DNA of 64,000 bases from Trochalopteron elliotii (taxonomy: Eukaryota > Chordata > Aves > Passeriformes > Leiothrichidae), in NCBI GenBank assembly GCA_024734555.1, contig JANPWX010000026.1, positions 6,656,473 through 6,720,472 of the forward strand. Reading direction: 5' to 3'. The translations under genes were made by a program, and so were the position numbers. Shown in pieces: positions 48,301-61,377 of this stretch; position 1 is the first letter of the stretch; each line of letters opens with the position of its first letter. The notes below the pieces were generated by a model. The model ran no database searches. It saw only the letters and a list, made by a program, of their open reading frames with translations, and was not told the DNA's origin.

Positions 48301-51300
48301 AGAGAAATACGGAAACATGTAACAAAAAAAATCTCACAAAAAGGATATTAGTGGGATGGTCACTAAATTTTTTTCCCTTGAAAAAAGGGAAGTTCCACAA
48401 GGAATTAAGGTAATGATGACATGATACTAGAAAATGAACATTTGTAATGTATAATACTGGTTCTACTGTAACTGAAAACTGTCAAGACACACTTACCTGT
48501 GCCATAGACAAAATGCTCTGTATTCAAAGGAACATAACATCAGGAACACTAACACTACAGTTTATTAATACTTGTCAGATAACATGAGGAAGTCAAACAG
48601 TTGATTTTAATAACTACCAAGAAATCAAATGAGAAAGAATTTACAAATTGTAATTTCCTACTGAGAGCAAATCAGCTTTACTGATGGAAAGCAAACCTTT
48701 TCACACATCTGATTTTATGCATCCTTGGTAGATTTCAAAGGTGCAGACATAACATGAAAACTATTTTTAGAGCCTTATAGCTGGATACATTTAGCTAACT
48801 TTTGCTACTTTCCCCCCTATAAGAGGGCATATTCTTAACAATTTTTAGTTTTATTCTGGAATGCCATTGTGATTGGGGATCAGGACACTTTGGGTTTGTC
48901 TTATTTCCCAAATTACTTGGAAGAAAAAAATGCAAGGAGTATTTATGTATCATCTAAATGGAAATGCTAAATTATTACCAAGGTCACAATGATTTATTGT
49001 GGAAGTTCTAGTTTCATTTTAAAGGAAAAAAAATGGATGTCATTTTCAAGGCATAGAACAGTATTATCTGCTGAATGTCAATTGGTACTGATTCTATCTA
49101 AAGCATTTTGTCAGTCCAAAACATCAGTACAGTAGTAGTAACTGCTATTAATGAACATTGCAAGTAAACCATCTGACCGGAGAGATTACTTAGACCAGTC
49201 CATGCCCTGACTTCATTGAAAATTACAGTAATAATTTTTTTAGTCCTTAGTTCATCTATTTAATATCAAAATGTCAAATCCCTCTGATTAGCTCAGTACA
49301 TACACTGTGATTGATCATCTGAAAGGAGCTTCAGGGATGCTTTGCACCTTCATGTCATGTGCACAGGGTCACTAAAGACCAGAAACACAAATTTAAAATT
49401 CATTACCCAACCTATGCCATTTAAGATCAGCAATCAACTTACAAACTTTGTGTATGCAAGACAGGAGATCACTTGCCAAGATGATATTTATACTCAGAGT
49501 AAACAAGCAGCACAGTCTAGACTTCCTAATGCATCAGGCTGTTTGCAGGCTCTGATTGCTGATGCCTAACGCTCAGACCACATGCATGCAAAGAAGCCAT
49601 ATGGTTGTGAAAACACACACTCTGCTTAAACCTGAAACCTTCATCCTAGGAATCAGAAAGGACTAGGTTAAATTGTGGATTGTGCTGTCCTCAAGCATTC
49701 CTCCAGTCTCCTCCATCAGCACTGATACATCCTTGTTGGAGCGCAGGACTCACTTTGCTTTGCTAAAGGGATGGAAAAACATGTTTGGAAGAAAGAAGTG
49801 AGGAGTAAACAAATGGAGACAAAAGATGAGGGCATTTGTGGAACCACTTAGAATTACTATGTTGCTAAAATAACCTTGTAATGTGAGGAAATTGGCTGTG
49901 AGTAGGTTTGCAGCTACAAAGAGCCACAAAACCTCAATATGGTTTGAAGCGGTTTAGCTGAAGGGAAGCAGCTGTAGCAGCTGGCCTGGATTCTAAAATG
50001 TGTTTAGGGAAAAAAAGAAAACCCAACAAAACAACAAAACTCCCCCCATTTTCAAGACATACATATCTGCAGAGAACATTAGCCTTAGAGAGCTCAACAG
50101 GGCCTGGATGAGAACCACAAAGCTTCTCAGGAAGGAGTGATGAGTGTACAGGGGCCCTTACTCAATTTGCTCTCTTATTTTCCCTGTGCACCTCTACCAT
50201 CTTTTGTTCTTCCCAAAGGCAGGCTGGGTTAGAAAGCTCTTAACACTCCTCTTTCCACCAAGTGTATTTATCTGACCAAGTCCAATGGGCCTGAATCCAG
50301 CTACAACAAATTTTCTGGGCACCTCTGACTGTTATGAAATGTAGTGACTCAGCCAAGCTACATCAGAAAGAGAACATATTTTATTTGTTTACTGGAACTT
50401 AATAAACCAGGGCAGGAAAAAAAAATGAAAGTGTCAGAAAAGACACATCCCCACATATCTTCATCTCAGAAAGCTTAGTTCTTCTCTCTGACTCTAGGCA
50501 GGTGTTGCTATCTGGCTTTCTGTCTCCCTCCCCAGGCCCATAGCTCTGCACTTCAGACACTCCTAGTCACCTGTCCCGTGATGCAGTTGAATCAAAGGTA
50601 TCAGTGCTTATTTACGACCCACTTATGTTCCCATTGCCATGGTGAGCAGCAACAGAGCCTGAAATATAAGGTCAAAACATAGCCTAGATATCTCCCACAA
50701 GCCATATGGAATAATCATATTTTCTGACAAAATTTCTGGCATAAATTTGTGCTTGCTCTCTGACCAAAAGTACACCTCAGCTCAGCACTCTGAACTCTAA
50801 CAGAGCTCCTAGGACAGAGAACAATAAACATCCCTAAAAAGCTTGAACCCAGATTCCTCTGCAGAAACTAAAGAGGCACTTGCCTGTTGCTTATAGGTTA
50901 TCAGTGTTATTATTTAATCTCTGTCAGGCTCACTGTTTCCTTCCACCATGTGGAAATTCAGGTCCATGGAGCATACCTGCACTGCTTGTCAAGCACCCCA
51001 ACATCACTTCATAGGAATTGATTTTTATTTTCCATCTTTCAGAAGCTTTGCAGCCTATTCTTGCACAAATAATGTATGACAATATATGTTGCATCTGAAT
51101 ATATTTGTAAAGACAAACCAGACCTCTTCCCCAGTTAGTATTCCACTGAAAATCAAATGTCAGTCTGCATGTCTTAAATTACTCAGAGGTAATGCAGTTA
51201 GCATCACAATACAGTTATGTAAATGGTATCAAACTAATCAGACATCAAGGCAGAGGAAAAAAATAGGAGAAATCAAGTGAACCCTGGAAAGAGACATCAA

Positions 51301-53535
51301 GTAGAGGGTGCCAGGACTGCACGTACTGAAATTCCTGAGGAAAGATGAAAATTATTGTGATAAGTAAATCATGATTTAGCCCAACCCAAGAGGGAGGCTG
51401 TCCACTTGGTGAAAACCTAGACCAAAGCAGATATTAGCATAAAAGACTGTTCTGGAGACAGGTATGAAAACACAAAGTATGAAGCACCAAAAAGGCAGAA
51501 ACATAATCACAACATACAATTGATGTCTTGTCTCAGCAGGAGTCAAAATTCAATTAATGGGACCTACCAGATTTCAGTACAAATTGAATTTCTGAGAACA
51601 CAAAAGTGCAGTGTTGACAATAGTGCCAGTATATCAGAGTGATGACACCGCAGCCCAGTTTGGTATCCTAGGCTTGATGAATAATACCCTGGGCAAGAGA
51701 GAAGCTTTTAATTTCTGTGTTGCTTCCTGTATTGCCTCAGCCTTCTCTGGATTAATTTAAAACAGCTATTTTGGGAACTTGTGAAAACAAAGGCAGTTCC
51801 ATGTCAGTCTTAGCTTGGGAGACTGTCAAAAATCCAATTCTAGCTGCAGCTTATGCAGAATCAAATGCAGACCCAGGCCTTAATTTTGACATAGATATCA
51901 CAACACAGAAACAGCAGCTGTTTTTTTCCTCTGTGAATTGGAACAATCTACTCATTGCAATAATTGCAACTTATCTACTGATAAGTTTTCATGTCATAGT
52001 TGCTTTCTGATTTGAAAAACAACAATGCAATTTAGAAATTCTTCTCCTCTACCTTGATAAAATCTTGAGGAATGCAAGTGAATTCTTCATTTTAATCTGG
52101 ATCACCAGCAAGATGAAAGATGATAAAAAATTAAAAAGAGATCAAAATTAAGAAAAGTATGTAATATCCAAGGAAAACAAATAAATATTTAGCCAGAAAA
52201 TGGGCATAGCTGAATGGAAATTGCCCTGTGCAATATAAAAAGTTTTGGTAAAGGGTTGTGAATAGTTCTTGCCTACTTTACTCACCTCATATCAAAAGCA
52301 CACTTCAATGCTTTGTTGTTTCAGTCCTAAGAGATCTGAAGTGTTTGCCTTGAACTACTACTGACCATACACATCAGTTTGATGAGAAAGACCAAAAGTT
52401 TAGTAGGAAGTGTATACCATAAGCTGAGGAGCAACAGCTCAGAAGTTGTATCATTTAGCAGGCAAAAGTACACTACAGCCTTCACATGGGGAAGTAAGTC
52501 TTCTCTTGAAGAAAGCCCATGGAAGTAAAAACAAAAGAACACTGTAAGGAAGAGCAAAAGTTCTCACTGCATTGAGGTGACTAGCATGCAGCACATCAGA
52601 ACTTTCCAAAACACTGCTGTACTTTCTAGGTCACCATGTGCAGGTTCCAATATCTTCCCAAAGGCAGAAGAGTCCAGAAACTGGTCTGGAAGACAGTCCT
52701 GCTTAATTCCTAGATGACAGATATATATGTCACTATGTTATAGGACTGAACAGCAGCATATGCAAGGCAAGTCTCCTTCCTGAAGGCAAACTAATCCTGT
52801 GCAAGTCATTTCCCTGTCTTCTTGATATTTCCAGCTGTAGCAAAGACAATAATGATGATGACCACTGTATTATGCATTTAGATAAGATGATTGAAAATCA
52901 ACAGAAGTGGATATGTACTTAAGATGAAATCACTTGCTGTGGCCTCTTCTCTTCCCTGACTACCAGACACACTCAGTCAAGGAAGCTTAACAAGACGTTG
53001 AACTGAAATGCACCTAGAACTGGACAATCCAGATTCAACCCTAGCAGTGTAAGAGTTAGCATCATTATTAATATGCTGAATACCACTTCTTCAAAAATCT
53101 CAAGGTGAAATATCAGAATTTACCTCTAGATCATATCACCTCTGGAAGGTGGGGGTTTTTCCCTCTCCATGGGTATGTTACCATAGATATTGATTGGAAA
53201 ATGTCTTTTTACTTCACATAGGAGGGGGAAAATGTGCCCAGACTGGCCATGGCAACTGCAGTGAGGAAACAAGAAACTAAAGAAGTCTAGACCTACATGA
53301 AAACTTTTAACCTGTAAAGGTTCAAGTTTCAGTTAAGCAGACTTCTCTAAGAGTCAGATGATTTTATCACCAGTCATCTTAATGATGGTGCGTACTCAGC
53401 TGAGAGGTGCTGTGGATGCAATTTGACTCTAATTATTTGAATCCATAGATTTTATTCAATTTCTATTTTTTTGAAAGACAATATAAAAGTGAAAGCACAG
53501 CTTCTAAAAGAAGCAGCAGAAAAGTCATACTGAGC

Positions 53536-53580
53536 AATCATATAATCATAGAATACCAGGTGGGAAGGGGACCTCAGGAC
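53536..53580 (-). mobile_element. Short CR1 fragment, antisense
   Basis: The + strand reads ATAATCATAGAATACCAGG, then TGGGAAGGGGACCTCAGGA, resembling the reverse complement of a CR1 3' end (terminal microrepeat then GGAAGGGACCT). The match fades after about 45 bp. Confidence 0.55.
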
Positions 53581-54318
53581 AGTTTTGCAGTGGCACTCCC
53601 AAGGCAATGCTCACCTCACCTGTGCCATTCTTCCAGCATGAAATCACACCCACAGGCTTGTAATCCAGTCCAGGGACTCTAAAGAAAAATGTAGTTGTCA
53701 CCTGTAGCTGATGTTCATCTGAATAATAGTCCCCAGCAGCAAGACAAATAGTCCCCAGCTATTTATGACACCAGAACTCTGTGATCTGCCCCACCCACAT
53801 CTTCTCTCTTTCCTTGGTAACTCTGGAAAAGAGCTTACTTATCCTACCCTTGGACTCCCTTTGATAGCAAGAGACATCCATTTAGCTCTTCCCAGTGGAA
53901 AGAAATTCTCATGGATCTAAGGTACCTGTGAGAGCCAAGGCTTACCTATTCCCTCTGGTTGTCTGAGCACATTAATCAGCCCAGATGAAGATCATAATGG
54001 ATGCAAGGACTCCCTGATGAGTTTTCCCTCACAGCTAAATCTCTCCTTTGCCATTTTTTGCAAGTTGAAATATTTATGTGGGAATGCACCAATATCAAAA
54101 TCCCATGTAGGATTTTTTAACTCTAGCATGGAACTTCAGAAGGAAACTAAAGAAATACACTTAATCTGCTCTGTGAGTACCAACACTTCTGCAAAACTAA
54201 CACAGCAGCGATGAAGGATCTTGCAGGACCCAACATCTTTGAAACTCAATCTCATACAGCATAAACACAGTCCCCTGATCCATCCATCCTCTTTTCTATC
54301 TCCTTTAACTGACTACAT

Positions 54319-54678
54319 TTGAATCATGCATATGAGAAAAAACATCAGGACGGTACCGTTAGCTGCACTACAAGTCGCAGAAGCACAAACGGCATGGAAC
54401 GTCTAAGCCTTTACATAATGATGCTGTTCTCCACTGCAGATCACCTGGCATGCACAGTTCAGCTCTCTGAAAAAATAATGCAGTCACTCCCTGATCAAAT
54501 TACTCCTGGAGTGGAAAAGACATTGAGCAGCCTGCCTGTTTCAATTGGCTGTGTAGTGACTGAGCTGCATGAATATGGAAATAATTTGAAATCCTAGACC
54601 AATATAGAGGAGGACGAGGAATATGTGACCCACATAAAGGGCATGCTGGAGATGCATGAAAGTGAAAACATAGTGTAA
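54319..54678 (+). pseudogene. Unidentified reading frame, possible retrocopy relic
   Basis: A 92-codon frame from ATG 54319 runs to TAG 54595-54597, then continues in the same frame for 26 more codons (TNIEEDEEYVTHIKGMLEMH and on) to TAA at 54676-54678. Composition is protein-like: PDQITPGVEKTLSSLPVSIG looks like a real domain segment, and local CpG content is above the surroundings. I do not recognise the parent protein. There are no introns or clear splice sites inside, and no poly(A) tail follows directly. It may be a decayed processed pseudogene with one internal stop, or chance. Nothing links it to CSGALNACT1. Confidence 0.3.
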
Positions 54679-57600
54679 TATTAAACAAGTGAAAAATCCT
54701 TGATATCAGTGATAGAGGTTAGAAAACAAATGAAGATTACTTCAATAAAATGCCAGACGGTTCTGACAGAGATGCAAAGCCTTTTCAAATACATTTTACA
54801 GGCTTCTTTCTCCTAGGAAAGAGGTAAACCTGAGATTTTATTTTAAATCCTAATTCATAACTCCAATCTACACCTTTATGTCCCTTTTGCTCTTGACGTT
54901 TAATAGGTTTATAAGATTACTAACTAGTTGCCAGACAAGTTTTTTTACTTGGGCTCTGAAGCTTTGACCTTAGTAGCAGTTAATAGCCCAAAAGATTCTA
55001 AACAGAGTATGAGGAATGGACAAGTACCCTACAAAAACCAAAAAGCTTTACCACCAGACGAGCCCATTTTCACCAACTCAAGCAGATGAACTGAAAAGAA
55101 AGTAAGAAAATTACAGCCCTGAATTTACTGGAAAAACTCTGTCACATACATCTGTAAAATCTCAAAAAAAAGCTTACAATTTCCTTGGACATGGCTCATT
55201 TGCCCACCTGTGCTAACCAGGAAGAGCCATCACTGCACTATAAGAGGTGTTTTGGTGAAAGTGAAGTGCTCTGCTTCCCACATAGTCCTGCAGCTGGAGT
55301 ACACAGCACATCCAGGCGCCCCATGTAATTCTGTATCTCCTGCCACTCCCTGGAATTGCTGGCAAACAAGGTATGTTAACAGCAACTTTCTTCAGCTTCT
55401 TCTACTTGGCTGTCATAGCAAAAGGCAGATCCAATAGCAAGGAAGAAAAACAAAGTCTAAACCACACTGGACAAATGCAAACATCCATGCACACAGAATT
55501 CTAAACATTTTTTGTCCCTATCTGAAAACTAGGGTTTCCAATACATGACAATACTTTTAAGAGGCTCTGAGAAACAATCTCAAAACAGTTTTGCATGTAC
55601 CTTACATTTGCAGAGATCTAGTTTCTTAGTGTAGTTAGTTCCTAAGGATTTTAGAGTGAAGCTTTATTTTCCTTTCTCTAATGTTAAGAAATTTTCCTTT
55701 CATTCCTTTAACATTACATAAGTGCTTTTCATTTCCTGAACAATTTTCGGAGAAAGCCGCTATATTTTTAAAATAGCTTATTAATTCATAAATTTATATA
55801 CACGGTTCAATTAAGCATCAGAAAACTTCACCCCTGATTTTATCATAAAATCACCTTACACTATCCTGCAAATTGAAAGGTCAGTGACATGTTTTCTATC
55901 CTTGTGGCTCAAACAAATCTCTGTATCAGTTTCTAAGCTAGCAACCACTCCTTTCACAGTAAGTTCATTTATCTAAAATATTTCTGTTTAAATTTGTTAG
56001 GATTAGAGGTAACATTATGATGTGTTACATATTGCCTTCAGATAGTTTTTTTACTTGATAGTGGTATGATGAGAAAAAAACAGTGCACGTAACCTGACTC
56101 ATGATACACACCACTGTATATTTTGCTAATAGCTTTTTACAAGTTTTCCCAAAGTTTATTTAAATTTTCTTCCCTGAAATCAAGAGACTACACCTTCTCA
56201 CAAACAAAATAATACAAAGTTTCCCATATAAAGGATGTTTCAAAACTGTTACCTCTAGTTTCAGACTATTCTAACTGAAGAGGAATGCTTTTCTAAAATA
56301 CTGGCTCCACATTAAAAGCACACATGGGAAAGACTATTTGATATAAAGCTCCTCCTTTCAAAAACAACAAAACTCAAAGTTTCCCTCTGTGAAGGACATT
56401 GGTATGTATATAGTCATTCTAAATGTTAATGAAAATATCAGTTGTAGTATACATGAATGCAAAGAACCCAAATATAGACATACTTTGGTCTGGGCAAGTT
56501 GAAATCTAACTGTCCTATCAGGGGTTGGGTGACTGGCTACAAAAGCTAAAAAATAAAAATAAACCCAATGCACCCTTCAAAACTGGAAGCCACTTGGTTC
56601 CCTGAGTGATTATCATTGATCCCTGGCACATGTAGTTCTTTTTAACTCTGTTATGATCATGGCTAGCACTTTCATAACTACCTTCTATGAAATCAATTCA
56701 TAGGGGAAAATGTTGAAAAAAAAAATCTTAAAATTATACAAATACTAAAATCCTACTTTTAAGACTGAAATGTTCTGCCCTCCCAGATGTAGTTGAAGTA
56801 CCACCTTGGTAGCAGTAATGGCAGCACAGGTGACATCTTCTTACTTTTCACCATTCACATCCCAGCAAAAGATGAGAGTGCAACACAAACCAGTGACTGT
56901 CAGCACTGGTCTGGGTAACATGAAAGTCTCTGAAGCTCTCTGCCTTGGTGTGTGTGCCTGGGAGGCCTTTGTGTATTCAATCACTCCTGTGGTTTGAATG
57001 TTTTGGCCTGTAATTCTTTATTAAGCCAACTTTCAAAAGAAATTATCTCTTAGTAAACTGAGTGGAGATACAGATCACTCAACTGGTTTGAAAACTAAGT
57101 GATTCTAATTTCTAAATATGGCTGTACAACAAAAGGTAATGTAGTAGGCAAAACTCTGACCTTAAAGGCAGGACATTTAAGACCAGCTTTTGGTTCTGCC
57201 ACTGGCCCACTGGCAAGATTCCGTGTGAGTCTTTTCACCATACACAAAACAGGAACAATAAGAGAATTGCCTCAAAATCTGAGCAACATTATAAGCAGAT
57301 AATTAATAGATATATTGGGCTGCAGACTTCTGGCTTTGAAAATCTTGATCCAGTTTCTTATCCTGGAAAGGAAGTTGGGATTATTCAATTTAAGAACTGT
57401 CAACTATTTATAGCCTCAGCTACAAAAAAAAATTCTTTTAAGAAATAGCAAGCCAGAAACCTCATGCTGTCTCAAGCATCTCCAGTAGAAACAATTCCCA
57501 GGGGTTATCTGCACACTGTTCCAAGGTTGCTGGAGTGCATATTGTTCCATGTCTTCTTGCCAGTAAATTGCCAAACCACTGTCAGATACACAATGGAGAG

Positions 57601-57726
57601 GAAAAAGAAAAAAAGTTCCGAGAATTTAACTTCAGTAGAGTTTCTATCACTGTTCTGTTACTTTAGGAGGATGATGCCCATGTTGAAGTGACTGAGTAAT
57701 GTTTCTCTGTTATCAAGACAATGCAA

Positions 57727-57787
57727 GCTGACCTAGTGGAAGGTGTCCCTGCCTATGGCAGGGGGGTTGGAACTAGATGATCCTTAA
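57727..57787 (+). mobile_element. CR1 fragment, sense
   Basis: CCTAGTGGAAGGTGTCCCTG, followed by GGCAGGGGGGTTGGAACTAG and ATGATCCTTAAA, is the penultimate part of a CR1 3' end with few substitutions. The terminal microrepeat is missing and the copy is truncated on both sides. Confidence 0.8.
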
Positions 57788-57970
57788 ACAATGTTCAATG
57801 CCAATGTACTATTAGGAACATTCCGATTGGCATGGAACAGGGCTAGCATAGTACAGTTTAGCCTAAAACACATAAACCTGTTGATGATGAACCTGAAAAC
57901 AGAATCCAGAACTGTAACCACTCTAAAACTGAGGTACCTTAAAAAAACCAAAAAAACACACAGCTCTCTG

Positions 57971-58014
57971 CTTTCTTCTGACAATCAACTTTCTGCCTCC
58001 ATGTCAGAAGAAAG
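57971..58014. repeat. Perfect 13-bp inverted repeat
   Basis: The left arm CTTTCTTCTGACA (57971-57983) and right arm TGTCAGAAGAAAG (58002-58014) are exact reverse complements separated by 18 bases. It could form a hairpin in RNA from either strand. Confidence 0.75.
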
Positions 58015-60627
58015 ATGGAGCTCTGCACAACATTAACTTGCACATTGGTAGAGAATACAGCTCACCATGACGACATTTTTTCTGAAAACTAAGTCCCAAA
58101 GGGAGGTGAAGACATTTAGTCCTGTTTTGACTAACCAGTCAAGTATAAGAATGTAACACACTAATAAAAGTATCTGTGAGTTTCTAACAAGGAAATCATT
58201 AAGAACAATGACAACATCTTATCTGGATAGACACAAATTAAATGGTTTGGGGATGAAAGATTAACACTGCACTGTCTGAAGACTTTTGTAGTTCAACTGA
58301 ATAAAAAATGAGAGTTTCTTCAAGAATCAGAAAATGACCTGAGGTATGCTGGTGTGGCCAAAGACGCAGTGTGACAGAGCTTTCTCTCCCCAGAGGGTAA
58401 CTAACTGATGGAGGTTTGTGAGCAGGCTTTTTCCAGTAGATGTGACCTGAAAGGTAAACTACATGCAAACAAGAAAATTTTGTCAGAAGAGGATCAAGTC
58501 AATAAGAGAGGGTGAAAGAAAATAGAAGCTAGGTATAAATAGATTCAGCATTTTTGCCTTATGTTTTTTGTCTATATCTTTCATAAGTGTTTCTAAGTGC
58601 ATTGCTGATCTTAACTATTACAAACAAAAGTTCATTGTGGATTTCCTCTTAACCTGTCTTGACTTGTGCCTGACTAGCTAGCCTTTCCTTACTAAAAGCC
58701 ATAGCAAGACACAGACCAGGTCACAAGGGTAAGAAAACAAGCACCCAGTTAACCAGGTAACAGAAACCCAGTTCAGGGCATGCAAGGAGAAACAGAGCAA
58801 GCCATGAGCTCTGCTACATTAACTAGGTAGAAAGCTGACACCACAAACATCAGGAAAAACAAACACCTTCCAGCAACGTTGGGATGGAATTCAGAGAGAT
58901 ATTGCATCAACTCCAAAGATCCAAAAGAACACACCAAGCCACCCACATCACTTATCTACCTTCCCCATTCAGGTTTTCTGGCAAAGTAATGTCCATAGAA
59001 ATGTCAACACATCATGGTGGGGTTCTAATAAGATTGTCTTTGAAAAGCAGGACTGGCTACCACACAAACCAGAGATCAGAAGGGAAGGGGGGCAGCCCAA
59101 TACACCCTCTGTCAGTATAGTGGATCAGAGATCCTATCAATTTTTTTCAGAAAAAGGTTCAGAAAACATGTTATATAAAGACTGCATTAGTTTATTATAC
59201 TTCTTAAAAGTAAGTTTTTTAAGGAACATTCAACTTGACATAACTTTAACAACAGGGAATAAGGGAGAAAGTAGAAAACAGGTTGCAGACATAAAATGTG
59301 TATTTGCACTCTGACAGGATATGAATTTATAACTCAAAAAAATAAGATGACAGAAAATAATAAGATTCGGTGTAATGTCGATTAAAGAAAGTTAAGCCTC
59401 AATGGGTTTTAAAACACCTTAGAATTAATTTATTAATTTAAGTATTGTAAATGCTTATAGTAAATATTTTTGTTCTATAAAATTAAAAATAGTTTACTAT
59501 ATCTTTGTAACTCTACCCTCTATCATTCTTTATCCCATCCCAAGTAAAAAACCTCTTGACAAACTGTTAAAGGATGGAATGGATCCAAATTTCTGAATGG
59601 ATATAACACTAGGTGGAATTCAAACAGCAAACAGCTTCAGAGATGTGAGCAGCCAAACAAGATAGATTTAAAATATTTTGCTAAATCTAAGGTGTTTCTG
59701 GACATGCAGTACAGCATGTCTGCCTTAAAAGATGCAGATTCCCCTAGTAAGAGATGCCTCAAATATTCAGATGGATTGATTTAAATAATGAGAAAACTAT
59801 AGAAAGCATGAGCAAAAATCTTGAATTATAAAAACTGTAACCTTGATACAGAAAAGAAAAATAAGCATCCCTTGAATGGCAAGCTCTTAAATTGCTTGAA
59901 AAGAAATATGAACAAGAAGTTGTATTCTCTAATTCTCCGTGCACTAATCATAACCCACCAACAGTGGTTTCCCACACAAATCCATTTTCAATGCAGGTGC
60001 ATTGGGCAATGTTGCAGTGACACCTTTAAGCTATTCTGATGCTCATAAATAATGATTCAACCTTTTAAAGCTACTTCCTCTAAGAAACAACGTTAAGTAG
60101 ACAAGGAAGTAAACAGCTTGACATGAATAACTATTTTATTTGGACTGCTCTTAAAAAAGAATACACAAAAATTACCTTGTATATGTTTGAAAACAATTCT
60201 ACTCAAGTTAAACATTACCATAAAAGTCATCCTCTTAAAAGGAAAGTGATTCACAGTGGAAACAATTTGAAACTCACTTTTACAAAGTTTGCATAAGAAT
60301 TGCCCACCGAGGGCAAGAAATCCACTCACTCCCACACAATGTGATAAGCATAGAGGACAAAACCAAAGCAATTACAAAGAATGGTCTTCATTGATCCAGA
60401 AAACACAAGCTGATAAGGACATGCAGATATGTAGGAGATATTGTTGAAATAAAATACAGGATTTTAAGTGTCACATAGACAAGGAAGAGTTTTGTGACAA
60501 GTATAAACACATTTTATGAAGAAGAAAACCAAATAGCAACAGGATAATCTTAGTAACTATAAAGAAAATAAATACTGCATCTTGTTCATATTTTAATTTC
60601 AGAGATAAGGATAAAAAATTGCCTTAC

Positions 60628-60696
60628 CTCAAATACAGCTTGACGAGAGACATTAACAATATGCCTACATCCTTTCTTAGTTCCCTTGATAACAAT
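60628..60696 (-). other. Candidate noncoding 5' exon of CSGALNACT1
   Basis: On the minus strand a long pyrimidine-rich tract ending TTTCTTCTCTAG (to 60697) is followed by 69 bp and then the near-consensus donor GAG/GTAAGG (from 60627). Both sites are strong and exon length is typical. One frame is open throughout (23 codons), but it matches no protein I know. If transcribed as a leader exon it contains the minimal start-stop ATGTAG at 60665-60670. It lies on the CSGALNACT1 strand, 26 kb upstream of the first coding exon. Confidence 0.35.
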
Positions 60697-61346
60697 CTAG
60701 AGAAGAAATAAAAAATAGCAAATAACTATCTTCCCTGCAGAGAGCATGTGCCCAGCAATGCTTCCCAGTAAAGTGTGCAGAAAAGAAGTAAAAAAGAAAT
60801 AAAAGATTAAAACTCAAAAAGACAATCCTTGCAAAATAAAAAGACAAGAACTTTATATTTGAAATTCACAGTATGATTTATTGCATTTTAAGGGGGCAGA
60901 GACATTCAGGAATTAGATAATATAGACTTAACTGTGATATTACCTCAATTCTCACTAAAATATTAATTAGGTACATTTGTCTACAAAAGGAAGATTGTAA
61001 ATTCATCCACACAGAACTCGGACACTGAAGACGTAAAAAGATTCCTATTCCAGTAGTAGGCATACATGGGCTCACACGATACAGCCTTATTAACTTGCTT
61101 TTTCCTCCCAAGCTACACTGCTTACTAAAGCGACACTCAAATGTTAAATGCTATGGTCAAGAGTTCAGTCACTGACCTGCAATGAAAGCCTTATGTTCAG
61201 CTCCAACATTTTCTAACAGCAATCAAAGAAAAAAAAATGGTTTCACGGAATGAACTGTTAAAAAAGAAAATCCTCATATAAGCTTTCCCCGAGGGGGAAG
61301 AAATATCCACAAGCTTTAAATTGGCCAGGCGGATTTAAGAGGAAGC

Positions 61347-61373
<27 letters not shown>
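61347..61373. repeat. Run of 27 adenines
   Basis: A pure A run preceded by GGAAGC and followed by GGCAGCTC. It could be the tail of a retroposed sequence or a simple repeat. No flanking duplication or source gene was recognised. Confidence 0.85.

Positions 61374-61377
<4 letters not shown>

Noticed and set aside
48497..48560. Strong minus-strand donor CACAG/GTAAGT near 48496 as another leader exon of CSGALNACT1
   Set aside because: The matching acceptor is unclear: the nearest AG gives an exon of only about 20 bp and the next has a poor pyrimidine tract.
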